Source of the DNA: a virus
Direction: 5' to 3' (one strand)
DNA: 23,045 nt
IMG/VR virus record: IMGVR_UViG_3300012936_000183
Location: 1-23,045 of that record
In this document: piece by piece, positions 5,538 through 11,482 of the stretch
Layout: each line of letters begins with the position of its first letter
Position numbering within the stretch: the stretch's first letter is position 1
Program-made: the position numbers and the translations under genes
Notes under the pieces: model-generated
The model's database searches: none
What the model saw: the letters and a program-made list of their open reading frames with translations, nothing else
What the model was told of the DNA's origin: nothing

Positions 5538-6285
5538 ATTTGAAAAAAAGTATAAAAAATTATTACACAGTTGTTTAAATAAAGGAATTAAATGCGAAAA
5601 TCGAACAGGTATTGATACATATAAATTATTTAATAAATCTTTAAGGATAAATATAAATAAAGGTTTTCCGATCATAACTGGTAAAAAAATATTTTTTAAA
5701 AAAGCATTAGCTGAATTTAAATGGATATATGAAGGCCGAACAGATTTAAATTATTTACATAAGCATAATATATATTGGTGGGATGATTTTGCAAAAAATA
5801 ATGATTTAGGTAAAGTGTATGGTTATCAAATAAGAAAATTTAACGGAGTAATAGATCAAATAGAATATGTAAAAAAAGAATTATTAAATAATTCAAGACG
5901 CGCAATTATTACATTATGGAATCCGTCAGAATTACACGAACAAGCATTGCCTTGCTGTTATACACAATTAAATTTTGTTAGAATAAATTCTTCTTTAAAT
6001 CTTTCTATATCTTTTAGAAGTTCAGATTTATTTTTAGGGCTACCATACGATATAATATTTGGAGCTTTGTTTTTACAAACTATTGCAAATGAATTAAAAC
6101 TATTGCCGAATCAATTAGCATTAAACTTAGCGGATGCGCATATTTATAAAAATCATAAAAATCAAGTATTAAAATATTTAAATGAATCAATATATAAATT
6201 ACCAAAATTAACAGGTGATTATAATAATTATACTTTAAAAAATTATAAAAGCGGTGATTATATAAAAGCAAAATTAGTAGTATGA
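5521..6285 (+). CDS. Thymidylate-synthase-family enzyme, possibly a dCMP (hydroxy)methylase
   Basis: A full-length (254 aa) ThyA-fold protein. Family landmarks: ENRTG at 26-30, the VYGYQ block at 99-103, SRR at 125-127 (phosphate-binding Arg126/Arg127), the nucleophile Cys146 in LPCC, RSSD at 166-169, LGLPYD at 172-177 and DAHIY at 205-209; the last sets fall on the same residue numbers as in E. coli ThyA. Two positions depart from ThyA. Asn177, which reads the uracil ring of dUMP, is Asp here (PYD instead of PFN), and the His after the nucleophile is Tyr. Asn-to-Asp at this site is the known mark of dCMP hydroxymethylases such as T4 gp42 and switches preference to dCMP. So the product may methylate or hydroxymethylate dCMP using a folate cofactor rather than make dTMP. 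It overlaps the MazG-like gene by 4 bases. The family is certain; the substrate is inference. Confidence 0.8.
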   Translation: MADMSKFEKKYKKLLHSCLNKGIKCENRTGIDTYKLFNKSLRININKGFPIITGKKIFFKKALAEFKWIYEGRTDLNYLHKHNIYWWDDFAKNNDLGKVYGYQIRKFNGVIDQIEYVKKELLNNSRRAIITLWNPSELHEQALPCCYTQLNFVRINSSLNLSISFRSSDLFLGLPYDIIFGALFLQTIANELKLLPNQLALNLADAHIYKNHKNQVLKYLNESIYKLPKLTGDYNNYTLKNYKSGDYIKAKLVV

Positions 6286-6572
6286 GTTATTTTAGTAAAA
6301 TACGCCTGTGGGCAAAAGAAAAAAACATTTTAGATCAAGGGGATATAAAAACACAATATATAAAATTGCAAGAAGAATCGGGGGAATTAGCCGAGGCAAT
6401 ACTAACAAATAATAAAAAAGAAATAAAAGACGCTATAGGCGATATGGTAGTGGTATTAACTTCATTAAGTTATTTTAGTGGTTTCACAATAGAGGAAGCA
6501 ATTGAATCAGCTTATAATGAGATAAAAAATAGAGAAGGTAAAATAATTAATAATACATTTGTAAAAAACTAA
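6282..6572 (+). CDS. MazG-like nucleotide pyrophosphohydrolase
   Basis: A 96-aa all-alpha NTP pyrophosphohydrolase. The metal-binding signature EExxE...ExxD is present: Glu31, Glu32 and Glu35 in LQEESGELAEAI, then Glu47 and Asp50 in KEIKDAIGD with Asp54 completing the site, followed by the hydrophobic helix MVVVLTSLSYF. It removes pyrophosphate from an (d)NTP to give the monophosphate. Its start (ATGA) overlaps the stop of the ThyA-family gene, so the two are coupled. If that enzyme takes dCMP, this protein could supply it from dCTP, as gp56 does for gp42 in T4. Other options are dUTP or house-cleaning activity. Confidence 0.8.
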   Translation: MSYFSKIRLWAKEKNILDQGDIKTQYIKLQEESGELAEAILTNNKKEIKDAIGDMVVVLTSLSYFSGFTIEEAIESAYNEIKNREGKIINNTFVKN

Positions 6573-6574
6573 AT

Positions 6575-7600
6575 ATGAGAATAGTTGCTAAAAAACCATC
6601 ATGGAAACATATAACATTTAAAACGCCTAAAATAGCATTTGCAGAATGGGCTAAGAACGGAGTAAAAATAAAAATAAAAGATGAAGAATATATTTTTAAA
6701 TCCCATGATGAAATACATCAATTAAATGTTTGTATTAATCCTTCTTTTCACAACACTGATTCTTGTTACATAACAGTATCAGAATTAAAAAGTATATATG
6801 AAAAGAGCAAAAGAAAACAAACAATTAAATTGTTAAATGGCCAATTATATAATAAAGATGAATTATTAAAAAAAATGTATAATGATACTTTTTATTACGG
6901 CGAATTAGGGAAACACGCTTTAAGTTCTTCGGCTATTAAATATTTATTAGATTCGCCTAAAAGTTATGCAAGAAGTTTAAACTTTTCAACAGACTCCCGA
7001 GCTTTTAAAATGGGCAGGCTAATACATTTAGCTGCATTAGAGCCGGATAAGTTACAGTCTTTATGTCATATAGTAGAGGTGCAATCTGCAGTAACAAAAG
7101 CATATAAAGATAAAGTAAAAGAAGTAGGCAGCGATCAATTTGTCTTTACGCGAAAAGAATATGATAAAGCAATGTATTCAGTAGACGCTTTGTTGCAAAA
7201 TGATATATGGCAACAATTAACAAAAGGGGCATTGTTGGAACAACCCGCGTTTGATATAGTTAACGGCTATCCTTTCCGCGCTAAAGCAGATGTATTAGGA
7301 GCAGACTATGTAGCTGATTTGAAAACAACAAGTGATCTTAAAAGCTTTCCTTATAGCGCTCGTAAATATTCTTATGACGTTCAAGTTTATCTATACTGTT
7401 CAATATTTAAAATTTCTTATGATAAATTCTTTTTCTTTGTTATTGATAAATCTTCAGGCGACTTAGGATATTATGATGTAAGTGAAGAGTTTTATAATTC
7501 AGGCAAAGACAAAGTAGAGTATGCTTTAAAAATATATGAAACATTTTTTGTAAAGCAAGAGCAAGAGTTAAATGAATATATAATAAAAGGAACATTATGA
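6575..7600 (+). CDS. RecE/Exo VIII-like PD-(D/E)XK exonuclease with extra N-terminal domain
   Basis: Residues about 110-325 match the RecE-type (PDDEXK_12) nuclease: LSSSAIKYLLDSPKSYARSL, then FKMGRLIHLAALEP at 144-157 with His151, Glu222, YPFRAKADVLG with Asp239, VADLKTT with Asp248 and Lys250 (the D-x-K of the catalytic core), and YDVQVYLY with Gln270. It should degrade one strand of dsDNA 5'-3' to feed recombination or genome maturation. The first ~105 residues (KPSWKHITFKTPKIAFAEW and following) form a separate Lys-rich domain that I do not recognise. No RecT/Bet/Erf-type annealing protein is apparent in this window; the OB-fold proteins at 1812 and 2172 or the NinG-like protein could be partners. 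ATG 6575 follows the MazG stop by two bases, and the next gene overlaps its end by 4. Confidence 0.8.
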   Translation: MRIVAKKPSWKHITFKTPKIAFAEWAKNGVKIKIKDEEYIFKSHDEIHQLNVCINPSFHNTDSCYITVSELKSIYEKSKRKQTIKLLNGQLYNKDELLKKMYNDTFYYGELGKHALSSSAIKYLLDSPKSYARSLNFSTDSRAFKMGRLIHLAALEPDKLQSLCHIVEVQSAVTKAYKDKVKEVGSDQFVFTRKEYDKAMYSVDALLQNDIWQQLTKGALLEQPAFDIVNGYPFRAKADVLGADYVADLKTTSDLKSFPYSARKYSYDVQVYLYCSIFKISYDKFFFFVIDKSSGDLGYYDVSEEFYNSGKDKVEYALKIYETFFVKQEQELNEYIIKGTL

Positions 7601-8028
7601 TAGAAGCAAAAAAAATAGCAGAATATATTAAAGAACTATCTGGTATAAACCCATTTGAAAATACGCGCAAAAGAAAAAACATAGAAATAAGATCTTTACT
7701 TACATTTATGTTAAGGCATCATTGCGACATGAAATTTAAAGAAATAAAAAATTTTTATATAAATAATGGTAAAAACTATGATCACGCCACTGCTATATAT
7801 AGTTTAAAGTCTTACGAAACGCATAGAAGATATAATCCTCTTCTTGATAAATATTTTGATCTTACCTTATTAATATTAGCAGATAAATCAAAACTTCAAA
7901 AAGCTTTAATAAATCATATAGTAGATAATACGCTAGAAAAAGATTTAAAGAAAGTTTTAAAATTAGTAGATAGCTTACCAAAAAAAATTAATACTAGTAA
8001 AGATCATATAATAGCAGGCACAGAATGA
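7597..8028 (+). CDS. DnaA domain IV-like DNA-binding protein
   Basis: A 143-aa protein whose middle (residues about 30-82) resembles the DnaA C-terminal DNA-binding domain: EIRSLLTFMLRHHCDMKFKE, IKNFYINNGKNYDHATAIYS, LKSYETHRRY. The GKNYDHATAIYS segment corresponds to the DnaA signature GxRDHSTVxHA, and the preceding helix pair to RxxxxYLxRexxxxSxxxIG. There is no AAA+ ATPase domain, so it is not a complete initiator. The C-terminal part is a Lys-rich helix pair. It may bind phage or host origin-like sequences, to recruit the helicase encoded at 2555 or to interfere with host initiation. DNA binding is likely; the target is not visible. Confidence 0.6.
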   Translation: MIEAKKIAEYIKELSGINPFENTRKRKNIEIRSLLTFMLRHHCDMKFKEIKNFYINNGKNYDHATAIYSLKSYETHRRYNPLLDKYFDLTLLILADKSKLQKALINHIVDNTLEKDLKKVLKLVDSLPKKINTSKDHIIAGTE

Positions 8029-8168
8029 AAAATAAAAAATGGACACATAAACAAAAGATAGCGCAGATAGAAAGAATAACCGCTAATCTATATATAATGA
8101 TAGATAAAATATCTAAAGAAATAATAGAGATTAAAAAAAGACTGCCGGAACAAAATTCTGAAAACTAA
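8025..8168 (+). CDS. Small coiled-coil protein (47 aa), last early gene
   Basis: ATG 8025 overlaps the upstream stop by 4 bases. The product (MKNKKWTHKQKIAQIERITA, then a helix NLYIMIDKISKEIIEIKKRL and a polar tail) is a basic N-terminus followed by a leucine/isoleucine heptad helix, probably a dimer-forming coil. Its last codons and stop carry the first late promoter: the A-rich box lies in codons 42-44 and the TAA is joined directly to CGTTATA. Unknown function. Confidence 0.6.
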   Translation: MKNKKWTHKQKIAQIERITANLYIMIDKISKEIIEIKKRLPEQNSEN

Positions 8169-8175
8169 CGTTATA
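8150..8175 (+). promoter_or_regulatory. Late promoter P1 (ACAAAA-N13-CGTTATA) for terminase genes
   Basis: ACAAAA at 8150-8155, 13 nt, then CGTTATA at 8169-8175, the same composite motif as at four other structural-operon heads. Here the ATG (8202) is 33 nt after the C, unlike the 12 nt of the other sites, leaving a leader of about 20 nt that contains a hairpin. The A-rich box is inside the coding end of the preceding gene. Confidence 0.75.
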
Positions 8176-8177
8176 TA

Positions 8178-8197
8178 CTTGAATAATCAAGTTTTTT
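8178..8197 (+). terminator. Small hairpin plus T6 in the terminase mRNA leader
   Basis: CTTGA (8178-8182) pairs perfectly with TCAAG (8187-8191), loop ATAA, followed by TTTTTT (8192-8197) and then the terminase ATG at 8202. Terminator-like in form, but the stem is short and AT-rich. It may stop early transcripts arriving from upstream or act as a leader structure. Confidence 0.4.
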
Positions 8198-8201
8198 CAA
8201 G

Positions 8202-8435
8202 ATGAGTACACACGGAGGCAAACGAGAAGGGTCAGGCAGAAAAGCGAAAGCTGAGGAAATAAAATTAGTTGAAAAATTAACTCCGCTAGAGCCTTTAGCA
8301 TTTGAAGCTTTAAAAAAAGGTTTAGAGAAAGGCGACTTTAAATATGTGCAACTATATTATAATTATGTAGCAGGAAAACCAAAAGAAACAAAGGACATAC
8401 ATATAAATGAAGATGTACCCTTATTTATTGATTAA
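8202..8435 (+). CDS. Terminase small subunit-like protein (77 aa)
   Basis: The protein starts MSTHGGKREGSGRKAKAEEI, a basic GGKReGsGRK opening found at the start of many phage small terminase and DNA-packaging proteins, then KLTPLEPLAFEALKKGLEKG, DFKYVQLYYNYVAGKPKETK and an acidic end. The helical PLEPxAxxALxxGLxxGDfxxxxLYxxYxxGKPK block is what I recall of small terminases in flavobacterial phages. It should recognise phage DNA and load the large subunit. At 77 aa it is short for the family. Its stop overlaps the large-subunit ATG (TAATG), the canonical terS-terL coupling. It is the first gene under late promoter P1. Confidence 0.7.
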   Translation: MSTHGGKREGSGRKAKAEEIKLVEKLTPLEPLAFEALKKGLEKGDFKYVQLYYNYVAGKPKETKDIHINEDVPLFID

Positions 8436-9604
8436 TGCAACTAACCAAAACCTCAGCGCTAAATAAACTTCGAGAACTAAATAAAAGAGTTCGCATAATT
8501 AGAGGAGGATCATCAGCAGGTAAAACAATAGCTATTATAGCAATACTTATAGATTATGCAATTCGCAATAAAGGAAAAGAAATAAGCATAGTAGCTGAAT
8601 CAATACCGCACTTGCGTAGAGGTGCTTTAAAAGACTTTCTTAATATCTTAAAGGGGTTGAATAGGTATGATGATAGAAAGTTTAATAAGAGTACCTTAAA
8701 ATACGAATTCAGTAATGGTAGTTATATAGAATTCTTTAGTACAGATCAGCCGGACAAATTAAGAGGTGCAAGAAGAACAGACTTATTTATTAATGAGTGC
8801 AACAATGTGAGCTTTGATTCCTACCAACAATTAGCAGTTAGAACATCTGGCAATATATGGCTTGACTATAACCCTGCTAACTTATTTTGGGTTGACAAAG
8901 AATTAATAGGACAGCAAGATGCGAACTTTATCACACTAACATACAAAGACAATAACAGCCTACCAGAAACAATAGTAAAAGAAATAGAGAAAGCAAAGAC
9001 AAAAGCTAAAACCTCAACGTATTGGGCGAATTGGTGGAAAGTGTACGGGCTAGGACAGATAGGTAGTTTAGAGGGTGTATGTATTCCTGATTGGAAACCT
9101 ATAGACCAAATACCTAATGAAGCTAGATTATTATGTGCAGGTCTTGACTTTGGTTATTCTGTTGATCCCTCAACTATTATAAGATTATATAAATGGAATG
9201 ATGCTTATATCTTTGATGAGGTATTATATCGTAAGGGAATGTTAAACAGAGATTTAAGTTACTTTATAAAACAAAACAATATACTAGAACACATATACGC
9301 AGATAGTGCAGAGCCTAAGTCTATACAAGAGTTAAGAAACTATGGACATAGAATATTTCCTGTTACAAAAGGTAAAGACTCAATAGTCTATGGTATTAAC
9401 CTAATTAATCAAAATGAAATATATGTAACCTCAAAGTCTAAAAACCTTATTAAAGAATTACAAGGCTACGTATGGGACAAAGACAAAGAAGGTAATAATT
9501 TACAAAAACCCACAGGTTTACATCCTGATTGTATTGATGCAGCACGATATGCTTTAATGATGCAATTAAAAAATCCAAACAAAGGAAAATACATAATTCA
9601 ATAG
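8435..9604 (+). CDS. terL: Terminase large subunit
   Basis: A 389-aa packaging motor of the Terminase_3/PBSX type. The ATPase half has Walker A GGSSAGKT at 24-31, an adaptor region after VAESIPHLRRGALKDFL, and Walker B DLFINE with catalytic Glu121. Motif III-like TYKDN at 169-173 follows. The nuclease half has the RNase H-like acidic residues: Asp238 in GLDFGYSVDPSTI, Asp290 in HIYADSAEPKSI, and Asp368 in HPDCIDAARYAL near the C-terminus. It threads DNA into the procapsid using ATP and cuts the concatemer. Full length for its type. It is followed by late promoter P2, while the portal it docks on is encoded about 11.6 kb downstream, an unusual separation. Confidence 0.93.
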   Translation: MQLTKTSALNKLRELNKRVRIIRGGSSAGKTIAIIAILIDYAIRNKGKEISIVAESIPHLRRGALKDFLNILKGLNRYDDRKFNKSTLKYEFSNGSYIEFFSTDQPDKLRGARRTDLFINECNNVSFDSYQQLAVRTSGNIWLDYNPANLFWVDKELIGQQDANFITLTYKDNNSLPETIVKEIEKAKTKAKTSTYWANWWKVYGLGQIGSLEGVCIPDWKPIDQIPNEARLLCAGLDFGYSVDPSTIIRLYKWNDAYIFDEVLYRKGMLNRDLSYFIKQNNILEHIYADSAEPKSIQELRNYGHRIFPVTKGKDSIVYGINLINQNEIYVTSKSKNLIKELQGYVWDKDKEGNNLQKPTGLHPDCIDAARYALMMQLKNPNKGKYIIQ

Positions 9605-9606
9605 TT

Positions 9607-9632
9607 TTAAAACTTTTTATTTCTACGTTATA
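9607..9632 (+). promoter_or_regulatory. Late promoter P2 (TTAAAA-N13-CGTTATA) for the tail operon
   Basis: TTAAAA at 9607-9612, 13 nt, CGTTATA at 9626-9632, and the ATG at 9638, 12 nt after the C. The upstream box is the most divergent of the five (TT instead of AC), but its AAA core is in register. A perfect 12-bp palindrome AGTTTTAAAACT (9603-9614) covers the box, so a regulator could bind there. Confidence 0.75.
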
Positions 9633-9637
9633 TAGGT

Positions 9638-10288
9638 ATGAGAAAACAAGTTATAGTACCTGATTCACTAAACGAAATTACACTAGAACAATATCAAAAA
9701 TATCTTAGTATACAAGACAAAAATGAAGATGAGACATTTTTAGCTATCAAGATGATAGAAATATTTTGTGGTATTAAAGCAGATTTAGTTTTAAAAATGA
9801 AAGCTACTAGCATAAAAGATATTACAAGTGTGCTAAGTGAAATGTTTAATCAAAGCCCTCCTCTAGTTAAAGAATTTAAAATGAATGGTATTGATTATGG
9901 TTTTATTCCAAAATTAGAAGATATGACTTTTGGAGAGTATGTTGATTTAGATACTAATATAGGAGACTTTGATAATATGCATAAAGCAATGGCCGTTCTT
10001 TATCGCCCAATAACCCAAAGATATAGAGATAAATATTTAATAAGTGAATATACAGGAGATGATTCTGAAAAAATGAAGGATATGCCAATGGATGCTGTGT
10101 TAGGTTCTATACTTTTTTTTTATCATTTAGGGACGGACTTGTCGAGAACTATGCTGAATTATTTGGAGGAGGAGGAGGCAATGAATATAGTGCAGCAGCA
10201 AATTTTGGAAAAAAGTGGGGGTGGTATCAATCAATTTTCACACTCGCTCAAGGGGATATTAGAAGATTTGAAAATATCACTAAATTAA
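9638..10288 (+). CDS. Tail assembly chaperone-like protein, zero-frame product
   Basis: This 216-aa protein heads the tail operon. Recognisable family parts: VPDSLNEITLEQYQKYLSIQ at the N-terminus, then IEIFCGI, a FIPKLEDMTFGEYVDLDTNI block, MHKAMAVLYRPI and DAVLGSILFFYHLGTDLSRT. This is the pattern of a protein I associate with the chaperone position of flavobacterial phage tail modules. The C-terminus (MNIVQQQILEKSGGGINQFS ... LEDLKISLN) is encoded over a region where the -1 frame is also coding (see 10120-10377). Like lambda gpG it would coat the tape measure protein during tail assembly and not be part of the virion. The start is fixed by late promoter P2, whose -10 box ends 5 nt before this ATG. 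Confidence 0.65.
   Translation: MRKQVIVPDSLNEITLEQYQKYLSIQDKNEDETFLAIKMIEIFCGIKADLVLKMKATSIKDITSVLSEMFNQSPPLVKEFKMNGIDYGFIPKLEDMTFGEYVDLDTNIGDFDNMHKAMAVLYRPITQRYRDKYLISEYTGDDSEKMKDMPMDAVLGSILFFYHLGTDLSRTMLNYLEEEEAMNIVQQQILEKSGGGINQFSHSLKGILEDLKISLN
10114..10120 (+). other. Candidate -1 ribosomal frameshift site (T TTT TTT)
   Basis: Inside a run of nine T (10113-10121), the zero frame reads CTT TTT TTT TAT, so the heptamer T TTT TTT at 10114-10120 is a perfect X XXY YYZ slippery site. After a -1 slip the new frame is read as TTA TCA TTT onward without a stop to 10375. The next stop upstream in the -1 frame is at 10066-10068, just before the site. Confidence 0.6.
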
Positions 10289-10377
10289 ATATACACGAAT
10301 GTTTATATGCTTTAAGTTTTATGAAAGATAAAGCAGAGCTTGAAGCAAAACAAATTAAAAAACAAATGAAAAAATGA
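10120..10377 (+). CDS. -1 frame extension of the tail assembly chaperone (GT-type product)
   Basis: The -1 frame is open from 10069 to TGA 10375-10377 with no ATG, GTG or TTG before 10321, so it can only be reached by frameshifting from the 9638 gene. Its translation includes NYAELFGGGGG, NEYSAAANFGKKWGWYQSIF, TLAQGDIRRFENITKLNIHE and CLYALSFMKDKAELEAKQIK. The KWGWYxSIFxLAxGDIxRFxxxTKL pattern is strongly protein-like and is one I know from flavobacterial phage tail genes, while the same bases also encode the zero-frame C-terminus. The fusion would be about 246 aa. It matches the conserved G/GT arrangement of long-tailed phages, in which the T extension recruits tail tube protein. That the slip occurs at the T-run is inference. 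Confidence 0.65.
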   Translation, partial: LSFRDGLVENYAELFGGGGGNEYSAAANFGKKWGWYQSIFTLAQGDIRRFENITKLNIHECLYALSFMKDKAELEAKQIKKQMKK

Positions 10378-10505
10378 TAGAAATATTAGAGCACTTATTA
10401 GGTTTATGTGGGGAACCACACTTAAATATATTTACGTTAATGATTTTATTAGCTATGCCATTAACATATACACAAATAAGAAAAAAAAGAAAAATAAATG
10501 AGTAA
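10374..10505 (+). CDS. Small single-TM phage protein (43 aa)
   Basis: ATG 10374 overlaps the frameshift product's stop (ATGA). The protein begins MIEILEHLLGLCGEPHLNIF, then a hydrophobic helix TLMILLAMPLTY and a basic end (RKKRK), so it should be a membrane protein with its C-terminus in the cytoplasm. The EHLLGLCGExHxN motif is conserved in many Bacteroidota phages, always in the tail gene region. No function is known to me. It overlaps the next gene by 8 bases. Confidence 0.65.
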   Translation: MIEILEHLLGLCGEPHLNIFTLMILLAMPLTYTQIRKKRKINE

Positions 10506-10971
10506 TCAAGGAGTAAGAGGATATTATCAAATAACAGAAACTATTAAGACACAGTTATTAGCTGATGAGAATGTTAACACAGTAACAACAGGCGATATAA
10601 CAGAAATAGATTTATCTAAACAAACAATATTCCCTTTAAGCCATATTATAGTTAACAATGTTACAATACAAGAACAAGTGTTACAATTTAACATAAGTGT
10701 TTTAGCTATGGATGTAGTAGATCAATCTAAAGATGAAACCACAGACATATTTAGAGGCAATAATAACGAGCAAGATGTTATTAATACACAATTAGCCGTA
10801 GTCAATAGATTAGTAGGAGCATTAAGACAAGGCACAATACATAGGGATTTATACCAATTAGATGGAGAAGTTTCGTGTGAATTTTTCTATGAAAGGTTTG
10901 AAAATCTAATGGCAGGAGTTACTTGCACTTTTGATGTATTTGTAGCAAACGATATAAACCTATGCGACTAA
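10498..10971 (+). CDS. Tail completion/terminator-like protein (157 aa)
   Basis: The protein runs GVRGYYQITETIKTQLLADE, VNTVTTGDITEIDLSKQTIF, PLSHIIVNNVTIQEQVLQFN, then VLAMDVVD, a polar loop and NTQLAVVNRLVGALRQGTI, ending GVTCTFDVFVANDINLCD. A mixed alpha/beta layout with a long N-terminal helix, an LPLxHI-like strand and a final T-x-x-FDVFV strand is typical of tail terminator/neck proteins (lambda gpU / HK97 gp10-neighbour class). Position supports this: it is followed by a gp10-like protein (overlap 10 bases). Assignment is by pattern and context only; no catalytic residues are expected. Confidence 0.55.
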   Translation: MSNQGVRGYYQITETIKTQLLADENVNTVTTGDITEIDLSKQTIFPLSHIIVNNVTIQEQVLQFNISVLAMDVVDQSKDETTDIFRGNNNEQDVINTQLAVVNRLVGALRQGTIHRDLYQLDGEVSCEFFYERFENLMAGVTCTFDVFVANDINLCD

Positions 10972-11480
10972 AAGACACTAAAGACATATTAAACAAGTTC
11001 GCTAAGTATGTGGTACAACAATCAAAAAGTAACCTTACTAAGCAAAGAAAAAATGTAACTAAGAATTTATACAATAGTATTGACTATAAAATAAATGAAT
11101 ATAAAGATAGCATCGACTTGTTATTTAGTATGGAAGATTATGGGGCATTTCAAGACTTAGGGGTAAGTGGTACAAAAACAAAATATAACACTCCTTACAG
11201 TTATCGAACAAAGATGCCCCCAAGCAAAGCATTTAGTGGATGGGTAGTAAGAAAAGGATTAAGTGGCACTAGAGATAAAGCAGGAAAATTTGTACCTAGA
11301 AAATCTTTACAATATGCAGTAGCAAGAGGTATATTTGAACACGGTATAAAGCCTAGTATGTTTTTTACCAAACCTTTTCAAAGAGCGTTTAAATATCTAC
11401 CACAAGAATTAAGAGATGCATTTGTTTTTGACATAGAGCAAGACAAAATGTTTTTTCCACAAAATATGAACAAAAATTAA
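10962..11480 (+). CDS. HK97 gp10-like neck / head-tail joining protein (172 aa)
   Basis: The N-terminal amphipathic helix (LNKFAKYVVQQSKSNLTKQ) followed by NVTKNLYNSIDYKINEYKDS, LLFSMEDYGAFQDLGVSGTK and a C-terminal GIFEHGIKPSMFFTKPFQRA match the layout of HK97-gp10/Bppu-type proteins, which have a helix, a YGxFxdxG strand loop and a final IxPsxFF helix. The central insertion YSYRTKMPPSKAFSGWVVRK with GKFVPRKSL is typical of the flavobacterial phage version. It probably joins or completes the tail at the neck. Encoded between the completion protein and tail proteins. Confidence 0.6.
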   Translation: MRLKDTKDILNKFAKYVVQQSKSNLTKQRKNVTKNLYNSIDYKINEYKDSIDLLFSMEDYGAFQDLGVSGTKTKYNTPYSYRTKMPPSKAFSGWVVRKGLSGTRDKAGKFVPRKSLQYAVARGIFEHGIKPSMFFTKPFQRAFKYLPQELRDAFVFDIEQDKMFFPQNMNKN

Positions 11481-11482
11481 TT

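Noticed and set aside
10207-10215. GGAAAAAAG as the frameshift site of the chaperone
   Set aside because: The A AAA AAG heptamer is not in the zero-frame register; the T TTT TTT site at 10114 is.
10431-10440. ACGTTAATG in the small TM protein gene
   Set aside because: The box is CGTTAAT, the upstream position is CCACAC, and the ATG within it starts no gene.
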